A stretch of DNA of 64,000 nt, from assembly GCA_035772785.1 (NCBI GenBank), contig JAOCPU010000078.1:1-64000 (forward strand). Direction: 5' to 3'. A model generated the notes under the pieces. The model searched no databases. It had not been told where the DNA came from and worked only from the letters and a program-made list of their open reading frames with translations. Positions 45,964 through 55,219 of this stretch are shown here, one piece after another. The position numbers were made by a program, and so were the translations under genes. The DNA is from Phlebiopsis flavidoalba (lineage: Eukaryota > Basidiomycota > Agaricomycetes > Polyporales > Phanerochaetaceae). The stretch's first letter is position 1; each line of letters begins with the position of its first letter.

Positions 45964-46366
45964 AACTACTCTTGTCCGCCGTCGCGCGTCGCGTCTCGCG
46001 TCACTCCCGCTAAATTGGACCACGGTCTATTAGTGACACAAGAAATTTACGTAGCAGAATCCCTAATATTTTCTCTGACTTAAATCATAGACTACCAATG
46101 TACTACTTGGTATCCTAAATGTGCCCTCAGGCCTCTTACGTAATGCGCATGCGGAGCTGCGATTAGAATCAAGCTGGTTCAAGAGGTTCAGCTCTAGTTC
46201 TTGCGTGAGCTGCGTGTCCTGCGGCATAGGACTTGGCATTGATGTTCGCCATCACCCATGCAAACATGCGTGGTTCGCCCTGTAAAGGTAAGAGGTTGAA
46301 GCCGAATTGTCTCTGATGCGGCTGTGCAGGTGCGTCCTACGAGATCTCAGTGATGAGCCGTTACCG

Positions 46367-46455
46367 AGAGACTCGATGGTGTTGCTGAGAGACTCGATGG
46401 TATTCTCGATGGTGTTTTCTGGGAAACTTGACGGTGTTCCTGGGAGAGTCCGACG
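46367..46455 (+). repeat. Imperfect minisatellite, GAGACTCGATGGTGTT-type units
   Basis: Units such as GAGACTCGATGGTGTTGCT, GAGACTCGATGGTATT, CTCGATGGTGTTTTCTGGG and AACTTGACGGTGTTCCTGGG follow each other, about 15-20 bases each, within the transposon. Confidence 0.55.
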
Positions 46456-47209
46456 GAGTTGCTGGTAGACGTGCTGTCATGTTCAAAAGTTGGTGACGGC
46501 GGGAGCGTTTCAATACCAGCAAATGCGAACCGTCTGTAAAACAAAGCCGCATGAGCGCGGCATGAAGCTGGGTAGGGTCCACGGAAGTATCGCCGATGGA
46601 ACCATCAGCCGAACATGGCACTCCGTGGCGTGTCCAGAGACAGGAGCACGAAGCGCGCGACAAACGGCGGCAAGCTCGTCTCTGGGTCCATCCTCCTCCA
46701 ACGGGGTCAAAAGATCCTGGAAAGCTAAATCAGATGAGGACCGTGAATGTATGATCTGAACGCTCACCGAGCCTGCTCGTGTAGATGTATGGGACGGTGT
46801 CTGAGCCATCGCTAGAGCCCGACGTCGGGATGAATTCTAGGTACCTTGATTGACGTGACCCCATCAGCCCCGCAATGACACTCGCGTACTCACCAGGCTG
46901 TGTGGATGAGTCGCGCCGACGACCGTGCTATGTTCCGCTGAGAAGTCCTCGCTATGGGTCATGGAGATAGTCGAAGAGAAGATGGAATGACCTGCCTGGC
47001 CCCTGTCCTGAGGCCTGGAGATAGGCACGGCCGACCCACCTACCCCAGGGGCGGGTGACGATCAAGTCGCGACGCAGACGCGTCAAGTCTCTCGTGCCCT
47101 GTCGGGGGTCCTCAAGCCCGGATCGGCCTCCAGGACGCTTTGTAAGCCGGACGAATGAGCGTCCGGAAGAGATTTCGGGAACCTATCCTAATTAGGTACC
47201 GGTGCTTTG

Positions 47210-47327
47210 TCCCAGTGAGCCACCTGATTGCTGACTCATCGACTCACCGGCGCACTGACCGGGTGACTGAACACCATGTCGTATCGTGTTTTCGGAACGC
47301 GACACGACATCGGCTTTGCCCGTCGTG
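47210..47327 (-). repeat. Right terminal inverted repeat, uninterrupted
   Basis: Complement matches the left TIR on both sides of the nested insertion, so this copy shows the ancestral, unbroken arrangement. Weaker similarity (GACCCCCGACAG) extends inwards to about 47100. Confidence 0.75.
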
Positions 47328-47328
47328 T

Positions 47329-47354
47329 GATTGCGCATCAACTGATGCGCAATC
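47329..47354. promoter_or_regulatory. Palindrome P1 upstream of BTB-A
   Basis: GATTGCGCATCA, two central bases AC, TGATGCGCAATC: a 26-bp palindrome broken only by the centre. It lies 133 bp before the BTB-A ATG and touches the right end of the transposon (its first two bases are part of the TGA target-site copy). See the same core at P2, P3 and, weaker, P4. Confidence 0.6.
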
Positions 47355-47486
47355 TGCACAACCATGCGATGCGCTTCTTCCTGTATTTCCGACCACCACT
47401 GCCGCATAGGCACTCCTCCATCTTGCCCGTCACAGCACAAAGAAAACTTCACAAGTATCTCTTGAACCAATAACATCAAGAAATAA

Positions 47487-48950
47487 TGCCTACGACTCAT
47501 CCTACAGAGCATACCGTCGCAGACGGCTCTAGTTCACTCGGGAAAACGGCGCCGCACAGAAGACACGCACTAGCTCAGCCCAGAAAGAACGCTTTCCACT
47601 CCTCAAGACTGGATGGGAAAGTCTGACCGTTGCTCGGTACAGCGAGAATCTCTGGTTCGACGACGCGAACATCATCATCCGCGCGCAGACCGAAACGACG
47701 ACTGGATCCTGGTTATTGCTCCCAAGGTTATGTGCTTCCGCTAGCCCCACAAATCTGTCCTTGCAAGCAGGTCCCCGTTCTTCGAATCGATGTTTTTGAG
47801 CTCCCCCAAGGTACCGAAGGACAACACTATCCTGGACTGGGCTGCCATGTGTGGACCTTTCCGGACGATTTTTGAGGACGTGAGAGATCTATTGCTCATG
47901 GTCTACGGGGTATCTGTAAGACCTGTTTTTTTTTACAAGTCCTTCATGCATTTTGACTAATTAATGCAGGGACCTACCTCGATCGGAATCCGACTTCAAG
48001 TACCTCAAGACCATTTCGGGCCCCCTAAAGTTGTGCTACGAAAATACGAAATGACGGATGATGCTGAGCGGCTCGCCTCTGTGCTTGAGGGGTACTGGCC
48101 GAATGTTTATGAGGAATGGGTCAACAGACCAGCGCCTTCTGGAATTGCGGTCGCAGCAAACCCTGCGGACAACCCCGAGAACACCCCTATTTGAAGCTCC
48201 CCTGGCGGTCTCTGTTTGAGTTTCGCGAGCTGGGTCATTCATTTTTTTGTCTGTATCGGTGGTCGGGAGATGCTGATTTTGTTTTTCCCCCAGCGAGTAA
48301 TCTTGCCGTTGCTCAAGAGCTCAAGCTCACAAAGCTTCTGCGCGCCATTTGGTACGACATTAGTCGGTCTTACGGCACAGCTGCCCTCGGTACCAAGATT
48401 CGCACCGCACAGCTAGGTAGCTTAAACGAGATCGACAAGACTCGGCTCATCGTTGGCCGCGAGCAACTGCAGGAGATTGTGCGCAACGAGCTTCGTGACC
48501 TGGATACATTTCTCACAGCAAGGCCAGCCATTTTCTCTCGCAACTCTCCCCACAAACGCTGGTCATACTAGGCATACGCACTGTGGCAGGAGGCCCAAGA
48601 GCGCCGGCCAGCTGCTTGACGTGGTTCGCGGATTCCGCTAGGCCGGCTTTCGAGTGCGAGGCTGCGCAAGGCGCTGAAGCCCAATCCCGGAGACCAACAA
48701 CACAATGACTCCAATTGTTCTCACCGCACTCTGTTCTCGAGGTTGTACATGATAGAGAGGAGGATTTGGCGGCAAGCTGCCAGTTATATTCGACTTCGAA
48801 GACACCCCAGATGGGGGCCCGAGCTTCCACTCAGTCCAAATCTTCAGCAGTACGATTACGAAGAAGAATCTGACGAGCCATTTCGGGGTCGGAGGATCAG
48901 TGGTAGCGGCTCATCGTCACCTTGGCGAACGACATATCCCCTCTCGACCG
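47487..48950 (+). CDS. BTB/POZ protein, tandem copy BTB-A (WFDD subfamily)
   Basis: Starts MPTTHPTEHTVADGSSSLGK (ATG 47487). Then TGWESL, VARYSENLWFDDANIIIRAQ, HKSVLASRSPFFESMF, WAAMCGPFRTIFEDVRDLLL and MVYGVS before a gtaaga donor at about 47920. Exon 2 has KYEMTDDAERLASVLEGYWP. A later exon has ELKLTKLLRAIWYDISRS and DKTRLIVGREQLQEIVRNEL. Near the end RIWRQ and PVIFDF match the family's last motif IWRELPxxFDF. The true stop is uncertain; 48950 is an estimate. Exon order is the same as in BTB-B and BTB-E. About five single-base breaks, but no conserved block is missing. The transposon ends 160 bp upstream, so its insertion must have moved or replaced distal promoter sequence. Confidence 0.75.
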
Positions 48951-49057
48951 CAAATCCATCTTGTCCTATCTTATTTTATCTCACCTTCTGCTTATTTTCT
49001 CATGTGTGCGCGTTCATCGATCATCTTTCGCCTATCCTTGCTTCACCCTCCTCGCTG

Positions 49058-49071
49058 CCCCCCCCCCCCCC
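49058..49071. repeat. 14-base C homopolymer
   Basis: Fourteen consecutive C between BTB-A and BTB-B; length probably unreliable. Confidence 0.8.
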
Positions 49072-49208
49072 TTTTGACATTACTCAAGTCGCCGCGTGAA
49101 GGTCCCAAGTAGTAGCTGTGTCTCAATCAATTGTAGCCTGTGAACACGTTATTCAAATATGTGCACAAAGGAACAAGAAGCAGCCGACAAGATCCTTACG
49201 GTCTCGTG

Positions 49209-49214
49209 TATAAA
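49209..49214 (+). promoter_or_regulatory. Possible TATA box of BTB-B
   Basis: TATAAA 204 bp before the BTB-B ATG and about 47 bp upstream of palindrome P2. If used, P2 would lie near or within the transcribed leader. Confidence 0.35.
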
Positions 49215-49260
49215 CGTGAGGAAGAAGCCCCCAGTATCGATGCCCCGGCGGCAGGCGCGG

Positions 49261-49280
49261 TGCGCGTCATTTGATGCGCA
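49261..49280. promoter_or_regulatory. Palindrome P2 upstream of BTB-B
   Basis: TGCGCGTCAT TTGATGCGCA: palindromic except for the two central bases and one G/T pair. It ends 133 bp before the BTB-B ATG, almost the same distance as P1 from BTB-A. Confidence 0.6.
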
Positions 49281-49412
49281 CACACGAACTTTGCGTCGCG
49301 TCGCGACTTGTTTGTTTACCCACTCACTACGAGACAAAACAAGTATCCCTCGCACTGAACTCGAAGCTGCTGGGCAACTAGGTAGTAGGCACAACATACT
49401 AGAGCTAAGAAA

Positions 49413-50769
49413 ATGGATCCGATTCTGGACATCTTGTGCCCGCGAATGGGACAAGACGACTCCCGGCAAACTGGACCAGGGCTCGCGACTGGACACACCG
49501 AACCACCTCACAAAAGCGAGGTAACATACGCACAAACAAGCCGCCATATGGACCTCATGACCTCAACTGGTCCGACCTGAAACTTCTTCGATGCAAAGAG
49601 CTGTGGTTTGACGACGGCAACATCGTTCTTCGCGTGCTCACTAAATCGTTCACCGTACAACCTCTTTGCCGATACTGGCGGGCTTCAAGTGCACATCGTT
49701 TCTGTGCTCTCGAGCAAGTCAGTAGTTCTTTCGGACGATGTTTCAACTTCCCCAAGGCGGCATCGCAGATCAGCCGACCATAGATGGGGTGCCGATCGTT
49801 GACTTCATGGACGACTTTGAAGGCCTCAGAGATCTCTTGAGATTCATTTATGGCTTAAGGCAAGTGTGCTGTAACGATAAATTACGCTGTTGAAAGTTGA
49901 AGAAGGCTCTACAGGATTACCACTATTCCCTACTGGCCCTCGCCCGGAGCGAAGTACGACCCTACCCCCGAAATGTTCCCCATTCTCAGGCTGGCTATCA
50001 AGTACGATGTACAAGAGGCGCTGAAGATGTTGGATAGTGTACTGAGTTTTCGCATGGCCGAAAACGTGGTCTCTGTTCCTGGCCAGGGATACATGGATGT
50101 GGCGGGCCGCCCCAGAAGGAATCCCGGATCACCCTTGCGGAACTGGTCGATCCAGGTGAGTAGCCAATAGCGACGTAAAGTCCAGCTGGTAAACATCAGG
50201 TAGCCCATGTCCTTACTGTTCGCGGAGGAGCTCGACCTTACCGAAATCATTCCGCGGCCTGGTACGACATAGCCCGGAGCTCTTCCAGCAACTTGACCAG
50301 GTTTTGTGACTCACACGACAAGAATACATGCGCCCACCACCGGCAAGTGGACCTAGGCCTGCTGAGCGATGACCATGTACGACGCGTCTAGGTGTGGGAC
50401 GCAAACGGCTTCCACTGCGAGATATTTCGACGCAAACACATGCAGATGGCTTTTGGACTTTTCATCCAGTCGTCGCAAGAAGAACGATGTAGCCGCGTGG
50501 AAGCCTGTGCGAGTGTTTCGAGAAGTTGGAGGACCTGTGGAAGAAGGCAACTACTAACGGAGAAGGACTCCAGACTCTACTGCGGCAGACCCCTTAGGGC
50601 GAGTTTTCCAAACTGGCAAATCATGTCTGGAATATGTCGGTTTTGCAGATGGACTCTCCGAGCGGAGGATGCACTTGCAGTTCATGTATGGCTTCAGTGG
50701 AGGTGATTCAATGGTGTAGAAAGGGAGATATGGGAGCTGCTTCCAGAAGTGTTCGACTTCAAGTTGTGA
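49413..50769 (+). CDS. BTB/POZ protein, tandem copy BTB-B (WFDD subfamily)
   Basis: Starts MDPILDILCPRMGQDDSRQT (ATG 49413). BTB part: CKELWFDDGNIVLRVLTKS, MFQLPQGGIADQPTIDGVPI and VDFMDDFEGLRDLLRFIYGL. After an intron ITTIPYWPSPGAKYDPTPEM, FPILRLAIKYDVQEALKML and DSVLSFRM. Then REELDLTEIIPAAWYDIARS. C-terminal: DPLGEFSKLANHVW, CTCSSCM and EREIWELLPEVFDFKL before TGA 50767-50769, which gives the family's natural end. Five or six single-base breaks. The Cys-rich CTCSSCM segment corresponds to the C-containing stretch of BTB-E (CVHPGYERCAHKAL), perhaps a zinc site. Function unknown. Confidence 0.75.
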
Positions 50770-51147
50770 CTACAAATATGTGTCAGTATGTTCGTCCGCA
50801 TACCGACCACGAAAGTCTTGACAAAATATAGCACAGAATTTTTCTTTGCGACGATACACGTTTCGCGTCCAAAGTTAGAGAGACGCAATGTCGTCGAAAA
50901 CACAGTATAGGGATAGATCGAGCTTGAAAGGTGTTGAACGCGGTACGATCATGTGATATCGCCAGATCTGAAGACACCTTCGGCCCTAGATTCCTGCGCC
51001 TTACCCCCCTTTCATCGCGTCATCTGAACGAATACCCATGACTGTTGTTTAATTCTCTGTCATAAGAGAGGGCACTGCAAATATCGTGGATAAGGGTCAA
51101 GTGGACTCCTGGACCTAAACCTCGGACTACCTGGTTTTACTATTGAG
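50770..51147. other. Intergenic, BTB-B / BTB-C
   Basis: 378 bp holding the upstream region of BTB-C with the weak palindrome P4. Nothing else seen. Confidence 0.5.
51014..51029. promoter_or_regulatory. Weak palindrome-like site P4 upstream of BTB-C
   Basis: ATCGCGTCATCTGAAC keeps the left arm GCGTCA and the inner TGA of P2, but the right arm is lost. About 119 bp before the BTB-C ATG, so the position is conserved. Confidence 0.3.
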
Positions 51148-52775
51148 ATGATGGGCGACGCCTTCCTCGATCTGGTACGCTCGGAAAGCCAAGCTGAAAG
51201 AGTCAGAGAACAATCGAGCCAACACGCGCGCAAAAACCACGCTCGAGCAAAACCGTTTGAGTGGGAGAACTACCGTTCATCCGCCATGAGAAGTTGTGGT
51301 TCGACGATGGCACAGTCATCGTGCGCGCTCTGAGCACGCGCCCCCCCACACGGCCCGACGGATCGCCAGTAGTAGTGCACACGCGTTCAAATGTCGATCG
51401 CTAGCTGTGCTCGCAAGCCGGTCACCGGTTCCTCCGCGCCGTGCTCCGACATGCTTATCCCACGACTGGAAGAGGGTCGGCCGAACGATGGGTATAGGAC
51501 TACCATGGCTGTTGACCTAATGGACAGATTGAGGACGTGCAGGATCTGTTGTCGATTGATGTACCGGATCTTCCTGTGTCAGTTGGTTTTCATGTCTTCC
51601 ATTGTTAGGACAGTGGCCACCCCATCGTCTCATTATCGATTCGAAGACCCCATGGCATAAATGGTGGACTCGCATTTGCCCAATCCACCACCACCCTCCG
51701 AGTATTGCCGGTGATAGCCCCCGATTATAATTTATTGGTCAGCTAGGAGGTACAGATGTCTCCAAGTTTTTGCACGTCGATCAAGTACGACTGCGTCGAA
51801 ACGGATACACGAACATGTCCTCATCATGTTCAAGAACCGAGTTTCGATGACCAGTTTACGAACATTGGGCTCACCGTTGGATAGCAGGGTAAACACGCCT
51901 ACTGCTTGCAGACCACAGGTGCCCGCGATGCCCTCAGGACAGCACAACGGAGGTAGAAAGTCTACCGAGAGAGGGAGAGGGGGGGACCAAAGCGAGAAGA
52001 TGGTCAACCCCACGAAGAACAGAATTGTCCCGATACCAGGTGAGTCCTGTAGCCCACAGACGATGCGAGTTGTACTCAGTAGCGTCTCCCGCCGGTCCTG
52101 ATCGCTGGTTCAGCTCAACAGGTAATTGCACAAGTGTTTGCGGAGGAACTGGACCTTCAAGACACGTACTCCTCCAGGCGGGACGGTGGGTGATGAATTT
52201 TGTGACGCGGCTCGCTATTGTTCTCCAGGTTCCCTGCGCCGTTTTTCCCCAAGAACCCCCGCCGACGTGCCCGAGTATGAGCCGGATCGTGTCGCGCGAG
52301 CTCACCTCGACATTATGTGCGGCAGCAGGGTGCGCCGTGACTTGTCATCGGTCCAGTGCGTAGCGGCGCCTGGTCGCAGTTAGCCCTGCGGCGGCCCAGC
52401 ATTCGGACCTTGCACCAGAGAATTAGTTAAAAGCTATGCGGAGCGATAGCCAGAGCCCCATCGCGGGTGGAGTGTTCTACCTCGCGAACTACGCACAGCT
52501 CTTGTGAAGGATGCGCGTGTGGGAAAAGATTATTGTATGAGCTTGGTACACGATCCGCTGGGTGAGCCTTTTGCGGCATGGCATGGATCCACTTTGTGAA
52601 GAAACGAGCTGCCCTCGACTGCGTTGTTTTCATGGAACCTCTCGGGTGGTTGCTCCGTAAATGAGTTCGGTGTTTGAGGTTGAAGTTCTGCCAGTTGCGA
52701 CAGAAGCGGATCGATTTGGTGGACTTATTACCGGAGCTTATTTGGTTTTGTGGGCCTGAGCAATTCTCTGTCTGA
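51148..52775 (+). CDS. BTB/POZ protein, tandem copy BTB-C (WFDD subfamily), probably decaying
   Basis: Starts MMGDAFLDLVRSESQAERVR (ATG 51148). BTB part RHEKLWFDDGTVIVRALSTR, VLARRSPVFRAVLRHAYPTT and DVQDLLSIVYRIF. Then a poorly readable stretch with TSIKYDC. VFAEELDLQD parallels REELDLTE of BTB-B. ADVPEYEPDRVARAHLDIMC follows. C-terminal QKRIDLVDLLPELIWFCGPE and QFSV before TGA 52773-52775 match the family's IWRELPE(Y/L)IWF end. More blocks are blurred than in BTB-B or BTB-E, so this copy may be a pseudogene, although base errors alone cannot be excluded. Confidence 0.6.
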
Positions 52776-53294
52776 GATATTTATCATACGCCGCATGAAT
52801 ATTATTTTAGATTGTTTCTGGTGGATCCCACTACAGCGCGCAACATAAGATGTGGATACCACCCAGTGCATTTTGGGGCATTAGGACACTCTTCACACAC
52901 CTTGCCGTGATCCCGGCCCGCATTTTTGCGCATGCTGTTATCACCTCTCTGCCGCGATTGCTTTTGCATGACCGGTGTAGCCTTGGGAAGAGATGAGGAC
53001 CGGTCACGGAATAAACCGAACCAACAGCGAGCGGAACCACCGCGCACAGTCGGGCTTCTATCAAGAGCTTTGATGGCGTTGAAAGCTGTCACAAATGTCT
53101 AAGACTTGAGGATGATGGCGCATCAATTGATGCGCCTCCAAGAAGGCGTGGGGTTTTCCTGTTTGTGCCGCGACTTCCTGGTTCCAACCATCACCACTGT
53201 TTTTGAGATTCGAAGGACTCTTACTCTCTACCATTTACAACACTATACTTGGATCTCTTGATCTCGAGCTAGGACGACAAAAGAGCTATCAGTT
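52776..53294. other. Intergenic, BTB-C / BTB-D
   Basis: 519 bp with palindrome P3. A minus-strand open frame of 96 codons has no family motif. Confidence 0.5.
53117..53136. promoter_or_regulatory. Palindrome P3 upstream of BTB-D
   Basis: GGCGCATCAATTGATGCGCC, a perfect 20-bp palindrome, 159 bp before the BTB-D ATG. Shares the core GCGCATCA-NN-TGATGCGC with P1. Confidence 0.62.
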
Positions 53295-53760
53295 ATGCCT
53301 CAGTCTGTAGAACCTGTCGCAGATGTCTCTGGTCCGCTCGGGAAACGGCGTCGCGTGGACGACACAGCCAGCTCGGCGCAGAAAACACTCCTGGTGAATC
53401 AGACTGGATGGGAAGGTCTGAGAGTTCTTCCTTATTACAGCCAGAAGCTTTGGTTCGACGACGGAGAATTACATCCTCGTCGCGCGCTCTCGGCCAAGTC
53501 GACCGAGCAGCCTGGTCGTATTTCGGCCTCCGCACCAATTACGTCATTCCGCATGCACACAAGTCCGTCCTCGGCAATAGGTCCTTATTCTTTAAGATCG
53601 ATTATTCGGACGCTCCCTTAAGGTGCCCGATGGGATCCAGATACTCAAGAGCCGACAGTGGTAACTGACGCCGTCGAAAAACCGAGGACACTTGACCATA
53701 TCCCCCGTGAAGACAGTCCCATGGACCTCTATTGATGAAAATGCCCGATTGCCAGGTGCG
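53295..53760 (+). pseudogene. BTB-D: truncated BTB/POZ copy (WFDD subfamily)
   Basis: Starts MPQSVEPVADVSGPLGKRRR (ATG 53295), clearly related to the BTB-A N-terminus (SSLGKRRR-like, SSAQK). Then QTGWEGLRVLPYYSQKLWFD, DGNYILVA, HAHKSVLGNRSLFF, LKVPDGIQILKEPTVVTDAV and DHIPREDSPMDLY, close to the end of the BTB domain. The expected C-terminal helices and IWRELP end are not found in the following 1.4 kb. Retains upstream palindrome P3. Confidence 0.65.
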
Positions 53761-55219
53761 CCTTCCTTTACGACATTGTGTGTAGCCTAACGGGACATTA
53801 TGATCCGTCTAGCACCGCGCGCCCTGGTCCTCGGTTGGAGGACGACTAGGGCTCAAAGACATTCTCCGCCAGTGGGTACATCCCTGCCCGGTTACATCAC
53901 TGCTTACCGGTCGGCGCTGAGATTAACCGACGTAGTTCGGGCAGTCATCACATCCCCCAGATCCTGAAGACGGAGCTTCAAGCGTTTTGGTAGCTCAATC
54001 TATCACAACATGGAAACGCGCTACGATCTGCTTCGGTGCGCATAACTCCCAGGTGCAGCACGCTTGCTCGTTGGCCGCGAATTTGTTGGTGTGACGGCCT
54101 TCAGCCGCGTTTGGCGTAGCCCTGCAGCCGGGGAATTCCGAGGCATACAGAGAGGAGTCTGCCATAGAGCTCCATGCGGGGTGTCTCGGCGAGTGTGTTA
54201 GTGGTCGGTGGGCTCGGATTAGGCGAATTGGATGCGGAACCGCGTTCTTGGACCTTGTGCGGGCGTGACTCCGCGTTGGGAATGGCTGGATTTTAATGTC
54301 ACGCGCCTTGGAGGACATGTCTGGGGCCTGAGAGACCGAGGCCGCTGGTCGGGGCGCGGCCATGCGCGATCGTGGATACGAAGTGGTTTCTGGGGGGCCA
54401 GGGAGGCCTTGCTCATGAACGCCTGGTTTCGAATGCAGTATTTGCTGTCAGATCAGGCGAGGAAATCTGGGTGAGTTTGTTACCTTCGAGATATTTTGGT
54501 ATTTAGGGGATAGTGACGGATTGAATGATTGAATGAATCTTCGGCAGACCGCATCGAGTTGTTGCTGACTCAGTGTTTAGGCTTGTAGATCACGTTACCA
54601 GAGATGTTTACCCATTGGGGTCATATAAACTCTTGCATTGATACGACACAGAGTCAATCAGGTGACGGGTGTGGCGGCTGCCAAATATTAATCACGCACG
54701 CCTAGACCCTAGGGGTCCTAATATGAACGCGTTTCGGTTCCCTCGTTGGCCGGTTTCCATGGCTAGGCTTCGGGGCAAGCTTGCGTCTCACCGCGGTTGT
54801 TGCGGACGGAAGTCCTTGCCGTCCACGTACGCGGTCATCGGCTAAAGTAGCGCTACTTGACCGATAACTGTGAGCGTCTGGTTGGCTCTGTTCGTCTAAA
54901 TTTGCAAGCCTTTTCGTGGAGCTGTGCATCATCGCAATCAATCGTAAGAGTAATACTTGTGCGCGTAGCAAAGGTAAATTGTCGACCATGCCTTTGATCT
55001 CGTGACAAGAGCTAGTCAAACGTGCTGCATCCTGCCACTCTACTCGGTTTGATTTTTGTCAGTGCCAGGACCGTGTCTGCGTCTACGGCCCCTAAGTATG
55101 CCTGACTAACGATATTCATTTTGGAAGACGCTAGGACACCCTTAGCATTTTGAGTTTACTGTTTTGTCTGAAATTCGAGTTTAAGCTCAAGGCGGGTCGA
55201 TAGTTGGCGCTTTAGTACG
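53761..55219. other. 1.5-kb stretch without a recognised gene
   Basis: Region where the 3' half of BTB-D would be expected. Overlapping open frames at 53995-54474 on both strands show no motif. AT-rich with a TATAAA-like box near 54625. Probably decayed BTB-D sequence and the BTB-E promoter. Confidence 0.4.

Larger units (their letters stand above)
43943..47327. mobile_element. CACTA-like DNA transposon (non-autonomous) with long terminal inverted repeats
   Basis: The two ends are inverted copies. The left end begins CACGACGGTGCAAAGCCGAT at 43943, and the complement of the right end (47327 backwards) begins CACGACGG-GCAAAGCCGAT. Identity goes on through GTCGTGTCGCGTTCC and ACACGATA. After removal of a nested insertion it continues with CCGGTCAGTGC, CCGGTGAGTCGATGA and GTCAGCAATCAGGTG, giving a TIR of at least 115 bp. 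A 3-bp direct repeat TGA flanks it (43940-43942 and 47328-47330). A 5'-CAC end and 3-bp target duplication fit the CACTA/EnSpm group. No transposase is readable inside, so it is non-autonomous or decayed. Family placement is inference. Confidence 0.75.

Noticed and set aside
43943..47327. KDZ (Kyakuja-Dileera-Zisupton) transposon, common in mushrooms
   Set aside because: KDZ elements make 8-bp target duplications and encode a large transposase; here a 3-bp duplication fits and no transposase is seen.
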